Shown here: one piece after another, positions 20,990 through 29,912 of the stretch
Numbering within the stretch: the stretch's first letter is position 1
Layout: each line of letters opens with the position of its first letter
Assembly (NCBI RefSeq): GCF_016775475.1
Contig: NZ_JAEUXJ010000001.1
Coordinates: forward strand, 310,001-374,000
Source: Belnapia mucosa
GTDB lineage: Bacteria; Pseudomonadota; Alphaproteobacteria; Acetobacterales; Acetobacteraceae
Reading direction: 5' to 3'
Length of the DNA: 64,000 nucleotides
Made by a program: the position numbers and the translations under genes
Notes under the pieces: model-generated
Told to the model about the DNA's origin: nothing
The model's input: only the letters and a program-made list of their open reading frames with translations
Database searches by the model: none

Positions 20990-22168
20990 ATGACCGATAT
21001 CGTCATCGCCTCGGCGGCACGCACGCCGGTCGGCAGTTTCTCGGGCGCCTTCGCCACGCTGTCGGCGCATGCTCTGGGCACCATCGCGCTCCGTGCGGCG
21101 ATGGAGCGGGCCGGCGTGGCGCCGGAGGAGGTGGACGAGGTCATCCTCGGCCAGATCCTGACCGCCGGGGCCGGCCAGAACCCGGCCCGCCAGGCGGCCG
21201 TGGCCGCCGGCATCCCGGTCGAGCGGACCGCCTTCGGCATCAACCAGCTCTGCGGCTCCGGCCTCCGCGCCGTGGCGCTGGCGGCGCAGCAGATCGCCAC
21301 GGGCGATGCGAAGATCGTCGTCGCCGGCGGGCAGGAGAGCATGACCCAGGCGCCGCATGCCCAGCAGCTCCGCGCCGGGCAGAAGATGGGCGACCTGCAG
21401 CTGGTCGACACCATGATCAAGGACGGGCTGTGGGATGCCTTCCACGGCTACCACATGGGCACGACCGCCGAGAACGTCGCTCAGAAGTATCAGATCACCC
21501 GCGAGCAGCAGGATGAATTCGCCGCCGCCAGCCAGCGCAAGGCGGGCGAGGCGATGCGGGCCGGGCGCTTCAAGGACGAGATCGCCCCGGTGACGGTGAA
21601 GACCCGCAAGGGCGAGGTGACGATTTCCGACGACGAGTATCCGAAGCCGGAGACCACGCTCGAGGTGCTGCAGAAGCTGCGCCCGGCCTTCAGCAAGGAC
21701 GGCACGGTGACGGCGGGCAATGCCAGCGGCATCAATGACGGCGCCGCGGCGCTGGTGGTGATGTCGGCCGAGGAGGCCCGCAAGCGCGGCATCACCCCGC
21801 TGGCGCGCATCGCTTCCTGGGCGACGGCGGGTGTCGACCCCTCGATCATGGGCACGGGGCCGATCCCGGCCAGCCGCAAGGCGCTGCAGAAGGCCGGCTG
21901 GGATATCGCGACCCTCGACCTGATCGAGGCGAACGAGGCCTTCGCGGCGCAGGCCTGCGCGGTGAACAAGGATCTCGGCTGGGATACGTCCAAGGTGAAT
22001 GTGAATGGTGGGGCGATCGCGCTCGGCCATCCGATCGGCGCCTCGGGCGCGCGGGTGCTGAACACGCTGCTGTTCGAGATGCGGCGGCGCGAGGCGAAGC
22101 GTGGCCTGGCGACGCTGTGCATCGGCGGCGGCATGGGCGTCGCGATGTGCCTGGAGCGGGTGCAGTAG
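20990..22168 (+). CDS. phaA: Acetyl-CoA C-acetyltransferase (beta-ketothiolase)
   Basis: A 392-residue thiolase that condenses two acetyl-CoA to acetoacetyl-CoA, the first step of PHB synthesis, or runs the reverse reaction. The active-site Cys88 lies in [17 protein letters not shown], His347 in [17 protein letters not shown] and Cys377 in [14 protein letters not shown]. The length is exactly that of PhaA/ThlA enzymes. The ribosome binding site is GGTGGAGAG. The next gene is convergent, so phaB is not linked here. Confidence 0.97.
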   Translation: MTDIVIASAARTPVGSFSGAFATLSAHALGTIALRAAMERAGVAPEEVDEVILGQILTAGAGQNPARQAAVAAGIPVERTAFGINQLCGSGLRAVALAAQQIATGDAKIVVAGGQESMTQAPHAQQLRAGQKMGDLQLVDTMIKDGLWDAFHGYHMGTTAENVAQKYQITREQQDEFAAASQRKAGEAMRAGRFKDEIAPVTVKTRKGEVTISDDEYPKPETTLEVLQKLRPAFSKDGTVTAGNASGINDGAAALVVMSAEEARKRGITPLARIASWATAGVDPSIMGTGPIPASRKALQKAGWDIATLDLIEANEAFAAQACAVNKDLGWDTSKVNVNGGAIALGHPIGASGARVLNTLLFEMRRREAKRGLATLCIGGGMGVAMCLERVQ

Positions 22169-22199
22169 CGCACCGGTCGGGACTCGACCCTGCCCGACG

Positions 22200-22226
22200 G
22201 CCTTCCACGGCTTGGCCGTGGAAGGC
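22200..22226. terminator. Hairpin between phaA and the methyltransferase gene
   Basis: A perfect 11-base-pair stem (GCCTTCCACGG / CCGTGGAAGGC) with a five-base loop lies between two convergent genes, 31 bases after the phaA stop. There is no T-run on either side, so it is a bidirectional or Rho-assisted terminator candidate. Confidence 0.6.
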
Positions 22227-22235
22227 GGGAGAATA

Positions 22236-22976
22236 CTAGCCGCCCGGCTTCTCCAACACGCAGAAGGACTGGCCGAGGGCGTGCTGGCCGGGGGCGACCT
22301 TGCCCCCGGCGCTGGCCGAGGTGACGACGACCGCCGGCGCATCGCCCCGCTCCATCGCCACGACCTCGAAGCCGAGGCGCCGGGCCCAGAGCCGCAAGTC
22401 GTCGGCATGGATGAAGACGTTGATGTGGCCAAGATAGGAGCGCTTGCGCACCCAGTCGACATTGCCTTCGAAGACGCTCCATTGCTGGTCCACGGCGAAT
22501 TCGAAGAAGGAGAAGATCACCCGCCCGCCCGGCGCCAGGACCCGCCGGCACTGCTCGAGGTAGAAATAGGACTCCTCGTGCAACAGATGGGTGAAGACCG
22601 AGAAGAAGGTGACAAAATCCGCCCCATTCTCGCCGAGCGGGATGCGGTTGTCCTGGCACAGCTCCAGCCGGAAATCCGGCCGCGCCGCCTTCCGCCGATT
22701 ATAATCCAACAGTTCCGGCACGACATCGAGGCCAAGGTAGCGGAGGCCCGGATAGCGGGTGAGCTGGGCGGTGAGCCGGCCCGCGCCGCAGCCGACATCC
22801 ACCACCCGGCTGTCATCTTTCAGGCCGAATTGCCGAAGCAGGCTGTGCTCCAGAATGCCGAAATGCTCGAAGGCGCCGCCGACCGCCCGGGCCACCGCCT
22901 CATCCTCGGGATAGGCAGCCAGATAGGCCCGCACCATCTCGGCATAGCTCTGGACATAGTCTAGCTGCGTGCTCAT
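22236..22976 (-). CDS. Class I SAM-dependent methyltransferase
   Basis: A 246-residue Rossmann-fold methyltransferase. SAM motif I is VVDVGCGAGRLTAQL (about 58-72), followed by YLGLDVVPELLDYNRRK (motif II), DFVTFFSVFTHLLHEES and the post-motif RRVLAPGGRVIFSFFE. It resembles the small-molecule or glycan methyltransferases of the Methyltransf_25 type; the substrate is unknown. It is a single gene convergent with phaA and divergent from the following hypothetical gene, with 82 bases between their starts. Confidence 0.85.
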   Translation of the reverse strand: MSTQLDYVQSYAEMVRAYLAAYPEDEAVARAVGGAFEHFGILEHSLLRQFGLKDDSRVVDVGCGAGRLTAQLTRYPGLRYLGLDVVPELLDYNRRKAARPDFRLELCQDNRIPLGENGADFVTFFSVFTHLLHEESYFYLEQCRRVLAPGGRVIFSFFEFAVDQQWSVFEGNVDWVRKRSYLGHINVFIHADDLRLWARRLGFEVVAMERGDAPAVVVTSASAGGKVAPGQHALGQSFCVLEKPGG

Positions 22977-23023
22977 GCCCGCCGGGTATCACGCGGCGCG
23001 GCGGCCGGTCCAGCAGCGGCACG

Positions 23024-23052
23024 TTGACCCTGGCTGGGCCGATCCCTAGCTT
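23024..23052 (+). promoter_or_regulatory. Sigma-70-type promoter, likely giving a leaderless transcript
   Basis: TTGACC (23024) and TAGCTT (23047) are 17 bases apart. The -10 element ends only six bases before the ATG at 23059, so transcription would begin at or next to the start codon. Confidence 0.55.
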
Positions 23053-23058
23053 CCGGCC

Positions 23059-23457
23059 ATGAATCAAGACGACGATCCGATCCTCAAGCCCAACCCCTTC
23101 CTGCAGCAGGGGCTGGCGGTGCGGATCATGGACCTCTCGGGCGCCAATGGCTCCGACCCGGTCGAGACCGTGACCGGCTTCCGCACCCTGGAGCACGCCA
23201 ATGCCTTCGCCCGCCGCTATGTACGGGACAGCGTCGAGCGGTCCCGCATGGCCGGGATGAGCGCGGATGAGGTGATGGCGAGCTGGTTCGCCTTCGGCGA
23301 GGATGCCGAGGTGCAGGGCGCCGGTGACCAGGCCTGGACCAGTGCGACCGAGCTGGCCGATTTCGCCGCCCGCCCGGTGCGCGATGTCGAGGACCGCAAT
23401 TGGCGCGCCCTCGACCCGCGCCGCGATGCGGAAGACGACGAAGACGAGGCGGAATGA
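23059..23457 (+). CDS. Hypothetical acidic protein upstream of gltX
   Basis: A 132-residue soluble protein starting MNQDDDPILKPNPFLQQGL. It has a mixed alpha/beta central part (ETVTGFRTLEHANAFARRYV, SVERSRMAGMSADEVMASW) and a very acidic tail (RDAEDDEDEAE). I recognise no domain; the shape recalls small conserved alphaproteobacterial proteins of unknown function. No ribosome binding site is visible, which fits the leaderless promoter. The stop is one base from the GTG start of gltX, so translation is probably coupled. Confidence 0.75.
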   Translation: MNQDDDPILKPNPFLQQGLAVRIMDLSGANGSDPVETVTGFRTLEHANAFARRYVRDSVERSRMAGMSADEVMASWFAFGEDAEVQGAGDQAWTSATELADFAARPVRDVEDRNWRALDPRRDAEDDEDEAE

Positions 23458-23458
23458 C

Positions 23459-24793
23459 GTGAAGCTCCGCTTCGCCCCCTCGCCGACGGGATACCTCCAT
23501 GTCGGCAATGCCCGCATCGCCCTCGCCAATTGGCTGTTCGCCCGGCAGCAGGGCGCCAGGCTTCTGCTGCGGCTGGACGATACCGATCTGGGCCGCTCGC
23601 GCGCCGAATATGCCGAGGCACTGGCGGAGGATCTCCGCTGGCTCGGCCTCGACTGGGATGAGACCTTCCGGCAGCAGGACCGACTGCCGCTCTATGCCGC
23701 TGCGGCCGAGCGGCTGAAGGCCTCCGGCCGGCTCTATCCCTGCTTCGAATCCGAGGAGGAGCTCCGCTACAAGCGGGAGCTGCGGCTGAAGCAGGGAAGG
23801 CCGCCGATCTACGACCGCGGCGCCCTCAAGATGACGCCCGAGCAGTACGAGCGGGCGCTGGCCAATGGCAAGCAGCCCTATTGGCGCTTCCGGCTGACCG
23901 GGCTGAACCGCGAATGGGCCGATGGCGTGCTCGGGCGGCGGGCGGTGAAGCTGTCGAGCCTCTCGGACCCGGTGCTGATCCGGGCGGATGGCTCGCCGCT
24001 CTATACCTTCACCTCGGTGGTCGATGACCTCGATAGCGGGATCACGCATGTGGTCCGGGGCGAGGACCATGTGACCAATACCGGCATCCAGCTCGACCTC
24101 TGGGAGGCGCTGGGCGGGCGGGCTGAGGCGCTGCATTTCGCGCATCTGCCGCTGCTGACCGATTCCGATGGCGGGCCGCTCTCGAAGCGGCTCGGCAGCC
24201 TGGCCCTGCGGCAGCTCCGGCGGGACGGGGTGGAGCCGGCGGCGCTGGCTGGCTACCTCACCGCGCTCGGCACTTCGGGCGACCCGGTGCCGGGGATGCC
24301 GGCGGCGCTGGTCGCGGGCTTCGACCTGACCGCCATCTCCCGCTCCTCGGCACGGTTCGATGTGCAGCAGTTGCTGGCGCTGAACCGGCGCCACCTGCAC
24401 AGCCTGCCCTTCGAGGCGGTGCGGGCGCAGCTTCCGGCCGGGGCGGATGAGGAATTCTGGCTGGCGGTGCGCGGCAATCTCGACCTGCTGGGCGAGGCCA
24501 AGTCCTGGTTCGAGGTGGTGCGGGGCAGCATTGTCCCGCCCGGCCAGCCGGAGGAGGCGGAGTTCCTCCGCGCCGCCTTGGCTGCCCTGCCGGCCGAGCC
24601 CTGGGATGGCGGGACCTGGGGCACCTGGACCGAGGCGCTGAAGGGCACGACCGGGCGGAAGGGGAAGGTGCTGTTCCTGCCGCTCCGCCTTGCCCTGACC
24701 GGGGAGGACCACGGGCCGGACCTCAAGGTCCTCCTGCCGCTGATCGGGCGGGAGCGGGCGGCGTTGCGGCTGCGGCTGGCGGCGGAGGGTTGA
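23459..24793 (+). CDS. gltX: Glutamate--tRNA ligase
   Basis: A 444-residue class I aminoacyl-tRNA synthetase that charges tRNA-Glu, and possibly tRNA-Gln for later amidation. HIGH is present as HVGN at 14-17 in [17 protein letters not shown], and KMSKS as LSKRLG at about 241-246. The tRNA acceptor-binding insert and the GEDHVTNT motif are intact. The start is GTG at 23459; no nearer ATG is in frame. It is a little shorter than the usual 470, as in the second GluRS often found in alphaproteobacteria. Confidence 0.94.
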   Translation: MKLRFAPSPTGYLHVGNARIALANWLFARQQGARLLLRLDDTDLGRSRAEYAEALAEDLRWLGLDWDETFRQQDRLPLYAAAAERLKASGRLYPCFESEEELRYKRELRLKQGRPPIYDRGALKMTPEQYERALANGKQPYWRFRLTGLNREWADGVLGRRAVKLSSLSDPVLIRADGSPLYTFTSVVDDLDSGITHVVRGEDHVTNTGIQLDLWEALGGRAEALHFAHLPLLTDSDGGPLSKRLGSLALRQLRRDGVEPAALAGYLTALGTSGDPVPGMPAALVAGFDLTAISRSSARFDVQQLLALNRRHLHSLPFEAVRAQLPAGADEEFWLAVRGNLDLLGEAKSWFEVVRGSIVPPGQPEEAEFLRAALAALPAEPWDGGTWGTWTEALKGTTGRKGKVLFLPLRLALTGEDHGPDLKVLLPLIGRERAALRLRLAAEG

Positions 24794-24819
24794 AAGCCCA
24801 AGGGCTGGCGGCCTAGAAT
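24790..24819 (+). promoter_or_regulatory. Sigma-70-type promoter of cysS
   Basis: TTGAAA (24790) and TAGAAT (24814) are 18 bases apart, a strong match, with the -35 element beginning inside the last sense codon of gltX. It gives a leader of about 100 bases before the cysS start. Confidence 0.6.
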
Positions 24820-24923
24820 GTTACCCATGCTCCAGGCCTGTCGCTGCCGCTGCTGACCTTCTCCCGCCCGCGGGCTTGGCCCGCGCGCTCAGCCGTGTGC
24901 CTCTTGCGACGATGGATGCCCCG

Positions 24924-26351
24924 ATGACCCAGCTTTTCCTGCACAACAGCCTGACGCGCGCGAAGGAGGAATTCGCGCCGATCGATCCCGGCCATGTGCG
25001 GGTCTATGTCTGCGGCCCGACCGTCTATGACCTGGCGCATCTCGGCAATGCGCGACCGGTGGTGGTCTTTGACGCTCTGACCCGGCTGCTGCGGCGGCTC
25101 TTCCCGCGCGTCACCTATGTCCGCAACATCACCGATGTGGACGACAAGATCAATGCGCGCTCGGCCGAGAGCGGCGAGCCGATCGGGGCGATCACCGCCC
25201 GCACCACCGCCGATTTCCATGCCGATATGGCTGCGCTCGGCGCCCTGCCGCCGAACCAGGAGCCACGCGCGACGCAGTCCATCGCGCCGATGATCGCCCT
25301 GATCGAGCGGCTGATCGCCCGCGGCCATGCCTATGCCGCCGAGGGCCATGTGCTGTTCAGCGTGCCCTCCTTCCCCGAATACGGCGCGCTGTCCGGCCGC
25401 AGCCCGGACGAACTGGTCGCCGGCGCCCGGATTGACGTCGCGCCCTACAAGCGCGATGCGGGCGATTTCGTGCTGTGGAAGCCCTCGGACGATGCGACGC
25501 CCGGTTGGGACAGCCCCTGGGGCCGCGGCCGGCCGGGCTGGCATATCGAATGCTCCGCCATGTCCTGGGAGGCGCTCGGCGAGGTCTTCGACATCCATGG
25601 CGGCGGGCATGACCTGCTCTTCCCGCACCACGAGAACGAGGTGGCGCAGAGTCGCTGCGCCTTCGGCACGCCGCGCATGGCGAATGTCTGGCTGCACAAC
25701 GGCATGCTGCGCGTCGATGGCGAGAAGATGTCGAAGTCGCTCGGCAATTTCCTGACTGTGCGGGACATCCTGGCGCGCGGCGCCTGGGCCGGCGAGGCCT
25801 TCCGCCTGCTGCTGCTGCGCACCCATTACCGCGCCGATCTCGACTTCACCTTCGCCGGGCTGGAGGAGGCAAAGGCGGAGCTGGATGACGGCTATGCCAT
25901 GCTGGCCCGCGCGGTGGAGCCGGCGGATGGGCATGAGCTGACCCGCGACGCCATGGTGGACTGGGCGCTGGAGCCGCTGCTCGACGACCTCAACACCCCG
26001 CTGGCGCTGGCGCGGTTGCGCGACCTGCGCACCTTGGAGAATGTTGCCAGCGTCGGCGGCAGCGCGACCGCGGTGCTGCACCGGATCGGCAAGCCCTGGC
26101 CGGTGGTGGCCGGGCTGGCGGCGGCGGCCTTCCGCGAGGCGGCGGGGGTGCTCGGCCTGCATCCCTCCGACCCGGCGCAATGGCTGCGCGGCGGCGAGGA
26201 GACCGGCTGGGTCGAGCAGGCCATCGCCGACCGGCTGGCGGCGCGCAAGGCCCGCAACTTCGCCGAGGCCGATCGCATCCGCGACGAGTTGAAGGCGAAG
26301 GGCATCGTCCTGGAGGACGGGTCACAGGGCACGAGCTGGCGGCGAGCGTGA
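24924..26351 (+). CDS. cysS: Cysteine--tRNA ligase
   Basis: A 475-residue class I synthetase. The zinc-site cysteine is C30 in [14 protein letters not shown] is HLGN at 39-42; the second zinc ligands are in WHIECSAM and [13 protein letters not shown] is intact at 268-272. The C-terminal DALR-type helical domain covers about 340-460. ATG 24924 (MTQLFLHN) fits the family N-terminus; ATG 24912 would add four residues. Its stop overlaps a possible GTG start of the next gene. Confidence 0.95.
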   Translation: MTQLFLHNSLTRAKEEFAPIDPGHVRVYVCGPTVYDLAHLGNARPVVVFDALTRLLRRLFPRVTYVRNITDVDDKINARSAESGEPIGAITARTTADFHADMAALGALPPNQEPRATQSIAPMIALIERLIARGHAYAAEGHVLFSVPSFPEYGALSGRSPDELVAGARIDVAPYKRDAGDFVLWKPSDDATPGWDSPWGRGRPGWHIECSAMSWEALGEVFDIHGGGHDLLFPHHENEVAQSRCAFGTPRMANVWLHNGMLRVDGEKMSKSLGNFLTVRDILARGAWAGEAFRLLLLRTHYRADLDFTFAGLEEAKAELDDGYAMLARAVEPADGHELTRDAMVDWALEPLLDDLNTPLALARLRDLRTLENVASVGGSATAVLHRIGKPWPVVAGLAAAAFREAAGVLGLHPSDPAQWLRGGEETGWVEQAIADRLAARKARNFAEADRIRDELKAKGIVLEDGSQGTSWRRA

Positions 26352-26371
26352 GCCACTCGCCGGAGGACTGG

Positions 26372-27451
26372 ATGGATGCGCTGAAGCGCATCGCCCTGAC
26401 CGACCCGAAGCGCGCCTGGTTCCGGGCGCATCTCGACGCGCCTAGCTGCACTGCCACCGAGACCGCACTGGAAGCGGCGGCCGGCCAGCCCATCGCCAGC
26501 TACCGGGCGCTGGCGGCGGAACTGGCCGTGGCCCTCGATGCCGATCTGCCGGAGGAGCCGCTGGCGCTGCTGGCCGAACCGGTAGGGGAGGGGGGCTGGC
26601 GGCTGCAGCCGCCGCTCGCCTTCGCGCTCGGTGCGCATCGGGTGCTGCCGGAGGCCTGGACCCGCGGCGGCAAGCCGGCGGCCGACCTGCATCCGGCGCC
26701 GGGCGAGAGCCCCGTCGTCGTGCTGGTGCGGCCGCAGCTGGCGGAGAATATCGGCACCACCGCCCGCGCCATGGCGAATGGCGGGCTGTTCCATCTGCGG
26801 CTGGTGGCGCCGCGCGATGGCTGGCCGCAGGACCGCGCCTGGCGCACCGCCTCCGGCGCCGATGCCATCCTGGAAGCGGCGACGGTCTTTCCGGACGTGC
26901 CGAGCGCGCTGGCCGACTGCCACCGCGTCTTCGCTACCTGCCCGCGGCCGCGCCATATGATCAAGCCGCTCCGCACCGCCCGCGCCGCGGCCGAGGATGC
27001 GCGGGAGATCAATGGCCGCGGCCTCCGCTGTGCCGTGCTGTTCGGCCCGGAGCGCGCCGGGCTGGAAGCGGATGACATGGCCTATGCCGATACGCTGGTC
27101 CGCTACCCGCTGAACCCGGCGCATATGTCGCTGAACCTGGCCCAGGCGGTGATGATCTTCGCCTATGAATGGTGGACGGCGACGGAGCCGACCGCGCCCC
27201 GCAAGCTCGTCACCAACGGCACGCCGGTCGCCAGCAAGGGCCTGCTGGAATCCTTCCTCGACCGGCTGATCAGCGAGCTCGACGCCTCCGGCTTCCTCGA
27301 GCCGGAGAAGAAGCGGGCCAATATGGTCCGCAACCTCCGCCACTGGTTCGAGCGCGGCGAGGTGACCGAGCAGGAGCTCCGCACCCTGCATGGTGTGGTG
27401 ACCGAACTCTCCCAGGGCCGCATGCGGCGCGGGCGGCCGGATCTGGACTGA
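26372..27451 (+). CDS. TrmH/SpoU-family RNA 2'-O-methyltransferase, TrmJ-like, with N-terminal extension
   Basis: A 359-residue SPOUT enzyme that likely methylates ribose 2'-OH of tRNA (TrmJ targets position 32). Motif 1 is ENIGTTARAMANGG, motif 2 LFGPERAGLEADD, motif 3 NPAHMSLNLAQAVM, all well conserved. About 110 residues precede the SpoU domain (ALKRIALTDPKRAWFRAHL onward) and are not normal for TrmJ (about 245). ATG 26372 has GGAGG five bases before it; GTG 26348, overlapping the cysS stop as GTGA, is an alternative start. The gene is co-oriented with cysS and likely co-transcribed. Confidence 0.88.
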   Translation: MDALKRIALTDPKRAWFRAHLDAPSCTATETALEAAAGQPIASYRALAAELAVALDADLPEEPLALLAEPVGEGGWRLQPPLAFALGAHRVLPEAWTRGGKPAADLHPAPGESPVVVLVRPQLAENIGTTARAMANGGLFHLRLVAPRDGWPQDRAWRTASGADAILEAATVFPDVPSALADCHRVFATCPRPRHMIKPLRTARAAAEDAREINGRGLRCAVLFGPERAGLEADDMAYADTLVRYPLNPAHMSLNLAQAVMIFAYEWWTATEPTAPRKLVTNGTPVASKGLLESFLDRLISELDASGFLEPEKKRANMVRNLRHWFERGEVTEQELRTLHGVVTELSQGRMRRGRPDLD

Positions 27452-27507
27452 CGGCGCAGAACGGGCGCAGGCTGGGGGCAAGCAAAAGCCCCTGGAGGAA
27501 GACGCCC

Positions 27508-28815
27508 ATGCTGCATCGCCGTGCCGCCCTGTCGCTCGTCGCCAGCACCGCGCTCGCGGCCGGACTTCCCGGCGGCGCCCGCCCGGCGCGGGCCGCCACC
27601 GATGCGCCGGCCCTGCCGCGCGTCGGCCGGCCGGAGGAGGCGGGCTTTTCGGCTGACCGGCTGGGCCGCCTCGGCGGCTGGATGCGGGGCGAGGTCGAGG
27701 CGGGCCGCATCCCGGGCGCCGTCGTCGCCATCGGCCGCGGCGGCAAGCTCGCCTATCTGGAGGCCTTCGGCTTCCGCGACCGCGAGGCGCGGGCACCGAT
27801 GCCGGCCAATGCGGTGTTCCGCATCGCCTCCATGACCAAGCCCTTCGCCTCGCTCGCCCTGATGATGCTGGCCGAGGAAGGGCGGGTGATGCTCTGGCAT
27901 CCGGTCAGCCGCTACATCCCCGAATTCAAGGATGCCAAGGTCGGCCCGGAACGCGCCCCGGCGGAGCGCGAGATGACGGTGCAGGACCTGCTGCGACACA
28001 CCTCTGGCCTCACCTATGGCGCGCTGCCGGTGCCGGGCGGGCCGGGCGCCAACCCGGTGCAGCAGGCCTATGCCGAGGCCAAGGTCGCCGATCCGGACCA
28101 GGATATCGGCTCCTTCATAGCCCGGCTGGCGGCGCAGCCGCTGATCTACCAGCCGGGGACGCATTGGGAATACAGCCACTCCACCGATGTCGTCGGGCGC
28201 ATCGTCGAGGTGGTCGCGGGCCAGGACCTCGACGCCTTCATCCGGGCGCGGATTGCCGGGCCGCTCGGCCTCAAGGATACCGGCTTCTGGGCGCCGGCGG
28301 AGGCGTCCGACCGAATCGCCCTGCCGCAGGCCGATCCTGCCACCGGCCGCAAGCAGGCGGTCCCCAACCCATTGCAGAAGCCGCGCTGGTTCTCAGGCGG
28401 CGGCGGCATGGTCTCGACCGCCGAGGACTATGCCCGCTTCTGCCAGATGCTGCTGAATGGCGGCCGGCTGGGCGAGGTGGAGCTGGCCGCGCGGCGCACC
28501 ATTGCCCTGATGACCGCCGACCACCTGCCGCCCGGCACGCAGTATGGGCCGGGGCTCTATGCGCTGTTCGGTGGCCTCGCCCCCGCCCCGGCGGCGGGCT
28601 ACGGCTTCGGCCTGGGCTTCGCGGTCCGCACCGCGGAGGGACGCAGCCCGATGCCGGGCAATGTCGGCGACTATTTCTGGGCCGGCGCCTACGGGACCTA
28701 TTTCTGGGTGGACCCGAAGGAGGAGCTCTATGCCGTGCTGATGCTGCAGGGCCCGGCGGACCGGCTGCAATACCGCTATGCCATGCGGCAGATGGTCTAT
28801 GGCGCCCTGACCTGA
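27508..28815 (+). CDS. Secreted serine hydrolase, beta-lactamase/class C PBP family
   Basis: A 435-residue periplasmic protein. The N-terminus HRRAALSLVASTALAAG has a twin-arginine pair, so Tat export is likely, with cleavage near ARAA. The nucleophile motif SxxK is ASMTKPFA, and the second motif is YSHST in place of Y-x-N. It ends with a β-lactamase-like C-terminal half and the loop WAGAYGTYFW in place of K-T-G, the pattern of esterases and D-aminopeptidase-like members rather than true beta-lactamases. GGAGG lies nine bases before the ATG at 27508. Confidence 0.88.
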   Translation: MLHRRAALSLVASTALAAGLPGGARPARAATDAPALPRVGRPEEAGFSADRLGRLGGWMRGEVEAGRIPGAVVAIGRGGKLAYLEAFGFRDREARAPMPANAVFRIASMTKPFASLALMMLAEEGRVMLWHPVSRYIPEFKDAKVGPERAPAEREMTVQDLLRHTSGLTYGALPVPGGPGANPVQQAYAEAKVADPDQDIGSFIARLAAQPLIYQPGTHWEYSHSTDVVGRIVEVVAGQDLDAFIRARIAGPLGLKDTGFWAPAEASDRIALPQADPATGRKQAVPNPLQKPRWFSGGGGMVSTAEDYARFCQMLLNGGRLGEVELAARRTIALMTADHLPPGTQYGPGLYALFGGLAPAPAAGYGFGLGFAVRTAEGRSPMPGNVGDYFWAGAYGTYFWVDPKEELYAVLMLQGPADRLQYRYAMRQMVYGALT

Positions 28816-28825
28816 GCGCCGCCGG

Positions 28826-29038
28826 TCACTGCGGGTTGGGCAGGCGGTTCGCCAGCCGCCGCGCCAGGGCATAGCCCAGCAGCCCCGCCACCGGGGCCGC
28901 CGGCAGCACCAGCAGCCAGCCGATATGGACGCTCTGCACGACGAGGCCGAGGCCGATGCCGAGCATCAGCCCGCCGACGAGGCTGCCGACCACGCCGGCG
29001 GTCAGGCCGAGGATGAGGATTTCCGCGCGTGTCACCAT
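28826..29038 (-). CDS. Small two-helix membrane protein
   Basis: A 70-residue protein with two predicted membrane helices (ILILGLTAGVVGSLVGGLML with glycine-zipper spacing, and WLLVLPAAPVAGLLGYALA) and a short basic tail. No function is recognised. The ATG at 29038 gives the compact form; longer open frames upstream cross the rpsD promoter and are rejected. It is convergent with the serine hydrolase and divergent from rpsD. Confidence 0.65.
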   Translation of the reverse strand: MVTRAEILILGLTAGVVGSLVGGLMLGIGLGLVVQSVHIGWLLVLPAAPVAGLLGYALARRLANRLPNPQ

Positions 29039-29068
29039 GGGCAGGGGAATAGGCGCCGGCTTCGGGGT

Positions 29069-29098
29069 TTGACAAGCCGGGGCCGGCCCTTCTATAGG
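29069..29098 (+). promoter_or_regulatory. Strong sigma-70-type promoter of rpsD
   Basis: TTGACA (29069) and TATAGG (29093) are 18 bases apart; the -35 element is the exact consensus. The leader to the rpsD start is about 128 bases, long enough to hold control elements. Confidence 0.7.
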
Positions 29099-29224
29099 CG
29101 CGCCTCTTCCTGGGAACGTGGACGCGGTTTCGGACCGTGCGCCCGCCCTTGCCCACACCGGGCCTGGGCCTACCGGGACAACATCGCTAGCGGAAGGCCG
29201 CATCCGGGAACCGGAGCGGAACGC

Positions 29225-29236
29225 ATGAGCCTATGA
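29225..29236 (+). other. Three-codon upstream ORF overlapping the rpsD start
   Basis: ATG AGC CTA TGA encodes Met-Ser-Leu and stops on the TGA that overlaps the rpsD ATG (as ATGA). The Shine-Dalgarno-like GGAG at 29213-29216 is spaced 8 bases from this ATG but 16 from the rpsD ATG. Ribosomes could load here and re-initiate on rpsD. Confidence 0.45.
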
Positions 29237-29850
29237 CGAAGCGCGTCGAAGCCAAGTACAAGATCAACCGCCGCCTCGGGGTCAATCTCTGGGGCCGGGC
29301 CAAGAGCCCGATCAACAAGCGCGAGACCATCCCCGGCCAGCATGGCGCCCGCCGCAAGCAGAAGCCGACCGACTTCGGCGTGCAGCTGATGGCGAAGCAG
29401 AAGCTGAAGGGCTATTACGGCAACATCGGCGAGAAGCAGTTCCGCAAGTATTACGAGGAGGCCGTGCGCCGCAAGGGCGACACCTCCGAGAACCTGATCG
29501 CCCTTCTGGAGCGCCGGCTGGACTGCGTGATCTACCGCATGAAGCTGGCCGTCACGCCCTTCGCAGCGCGGCAGTTCGTCAACCACGGCCATGTCACCGT
29601 GAACGGCAAGCGGCTCAACATTCCCTCCTACCAGGTCAAGGACAACGACCTGATCGAGGTGAAGGAGCGGTCGAAGCAGCTCACCGCCGTGCTCGACGCC
29701 ACCCAGAATGGCGAGCGCGACGTGCCGGAGTATCTGGAGATCGACCATCGCGCGATGCGCGGCCGGTTCGTCCGGGCGCCGAAGCTCTCCGATGTGCCCT
29801 ATCCGGTGCAGATGGAGCCGAACCTGGTCGTCGAGTTCTACTCGCGGTAA
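29233..29850 (+). CDS. rpsD: 30S ribosomal protein S4
   Basis: A 205-residue primary 16S rRNA-binding protein of the small subunit. The alphaproteobacterial N-terminus [20 protein letters not shown], the RKQKPTDFG segment and the C-terminal S4 RNA-binding domain ([40 protein letters not shown]) are all intact. It is monocistronic, with its own promoter and terminator, as is common in alphaproteobacteria where S4 is outside the alpha operon. The start codon overlaps the stop of a three-codon upstream ORF. Autoregulation by S4 binding its own leader is possible but unseen. Confidence 0.98.
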   Translation: MTKRVEAKYKINRRLGVNLWGRAKSPINKRETIPGQHGARRKQKPTDFGVQLMAKQKLKGYYGNIGEKQFRKYYEEAVRRKGDTSENLIALLERRLDCVIYRMKLAVTPFAARQFVNHGHVTVNGKRLNIPSYQVKDNDLIEVKERSKQLTAVLDATQNGERDVPEYLEIDHRAMRGRFVRAPKLSDVPYPVQMEPNLVVEFYSR

Positions 29851-29871
29851 GACGCTTGTTCTACTCGCGGT
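29835..29871 (+). repeat. 14-bp direct repeat of the rpsD 3' end
   Basis: GTTCTACTCGCGGT occurs at 29835-29848 (the end of rpsD) and again at 29858-29871. Each copy is followed by a stop codon (TAA, then TGA) and reads F-Y-S-R-stop in its own frame, so the second looks like a short duplication of the gene end. Confidence 0.8.
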
Positions 29872-29880
29872 GATCCAGAT

Positions 29881-29910
29881 GGGCCGGGTCGCAAGACCCG
29901 GCCCTTTCTG
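29881..29910 (+). terminator. Rho-independent terminator of rpsD
   Basis: A perfect ten-base-pair stem GGGCCGGGTC / GACCCGGCCC with a GCAA tetraloop, followed by TTTCT, 31 bases after the rpsD stop. On the other strand it sits at the end of the convergent AhpD-like gene. Confidence 0.9.
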
Positions 29911-29912
29911 CA

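Noticed and set aside
18827..22462. A 1,211-residue open frame on the minus strand extending phaR upstream across the PHA genes
   Set aside because: Only the 200 C-terminal residues from ATG 19429 match PhaR; the remainder is antisense to clear plus-strand genes.
29099..29232. The rpsD leader as an alpha-operon type S4 pseudoknot
   Set aside because: I could not identify the pseudoknot; only the promoter and the three-codon ORF are supported.
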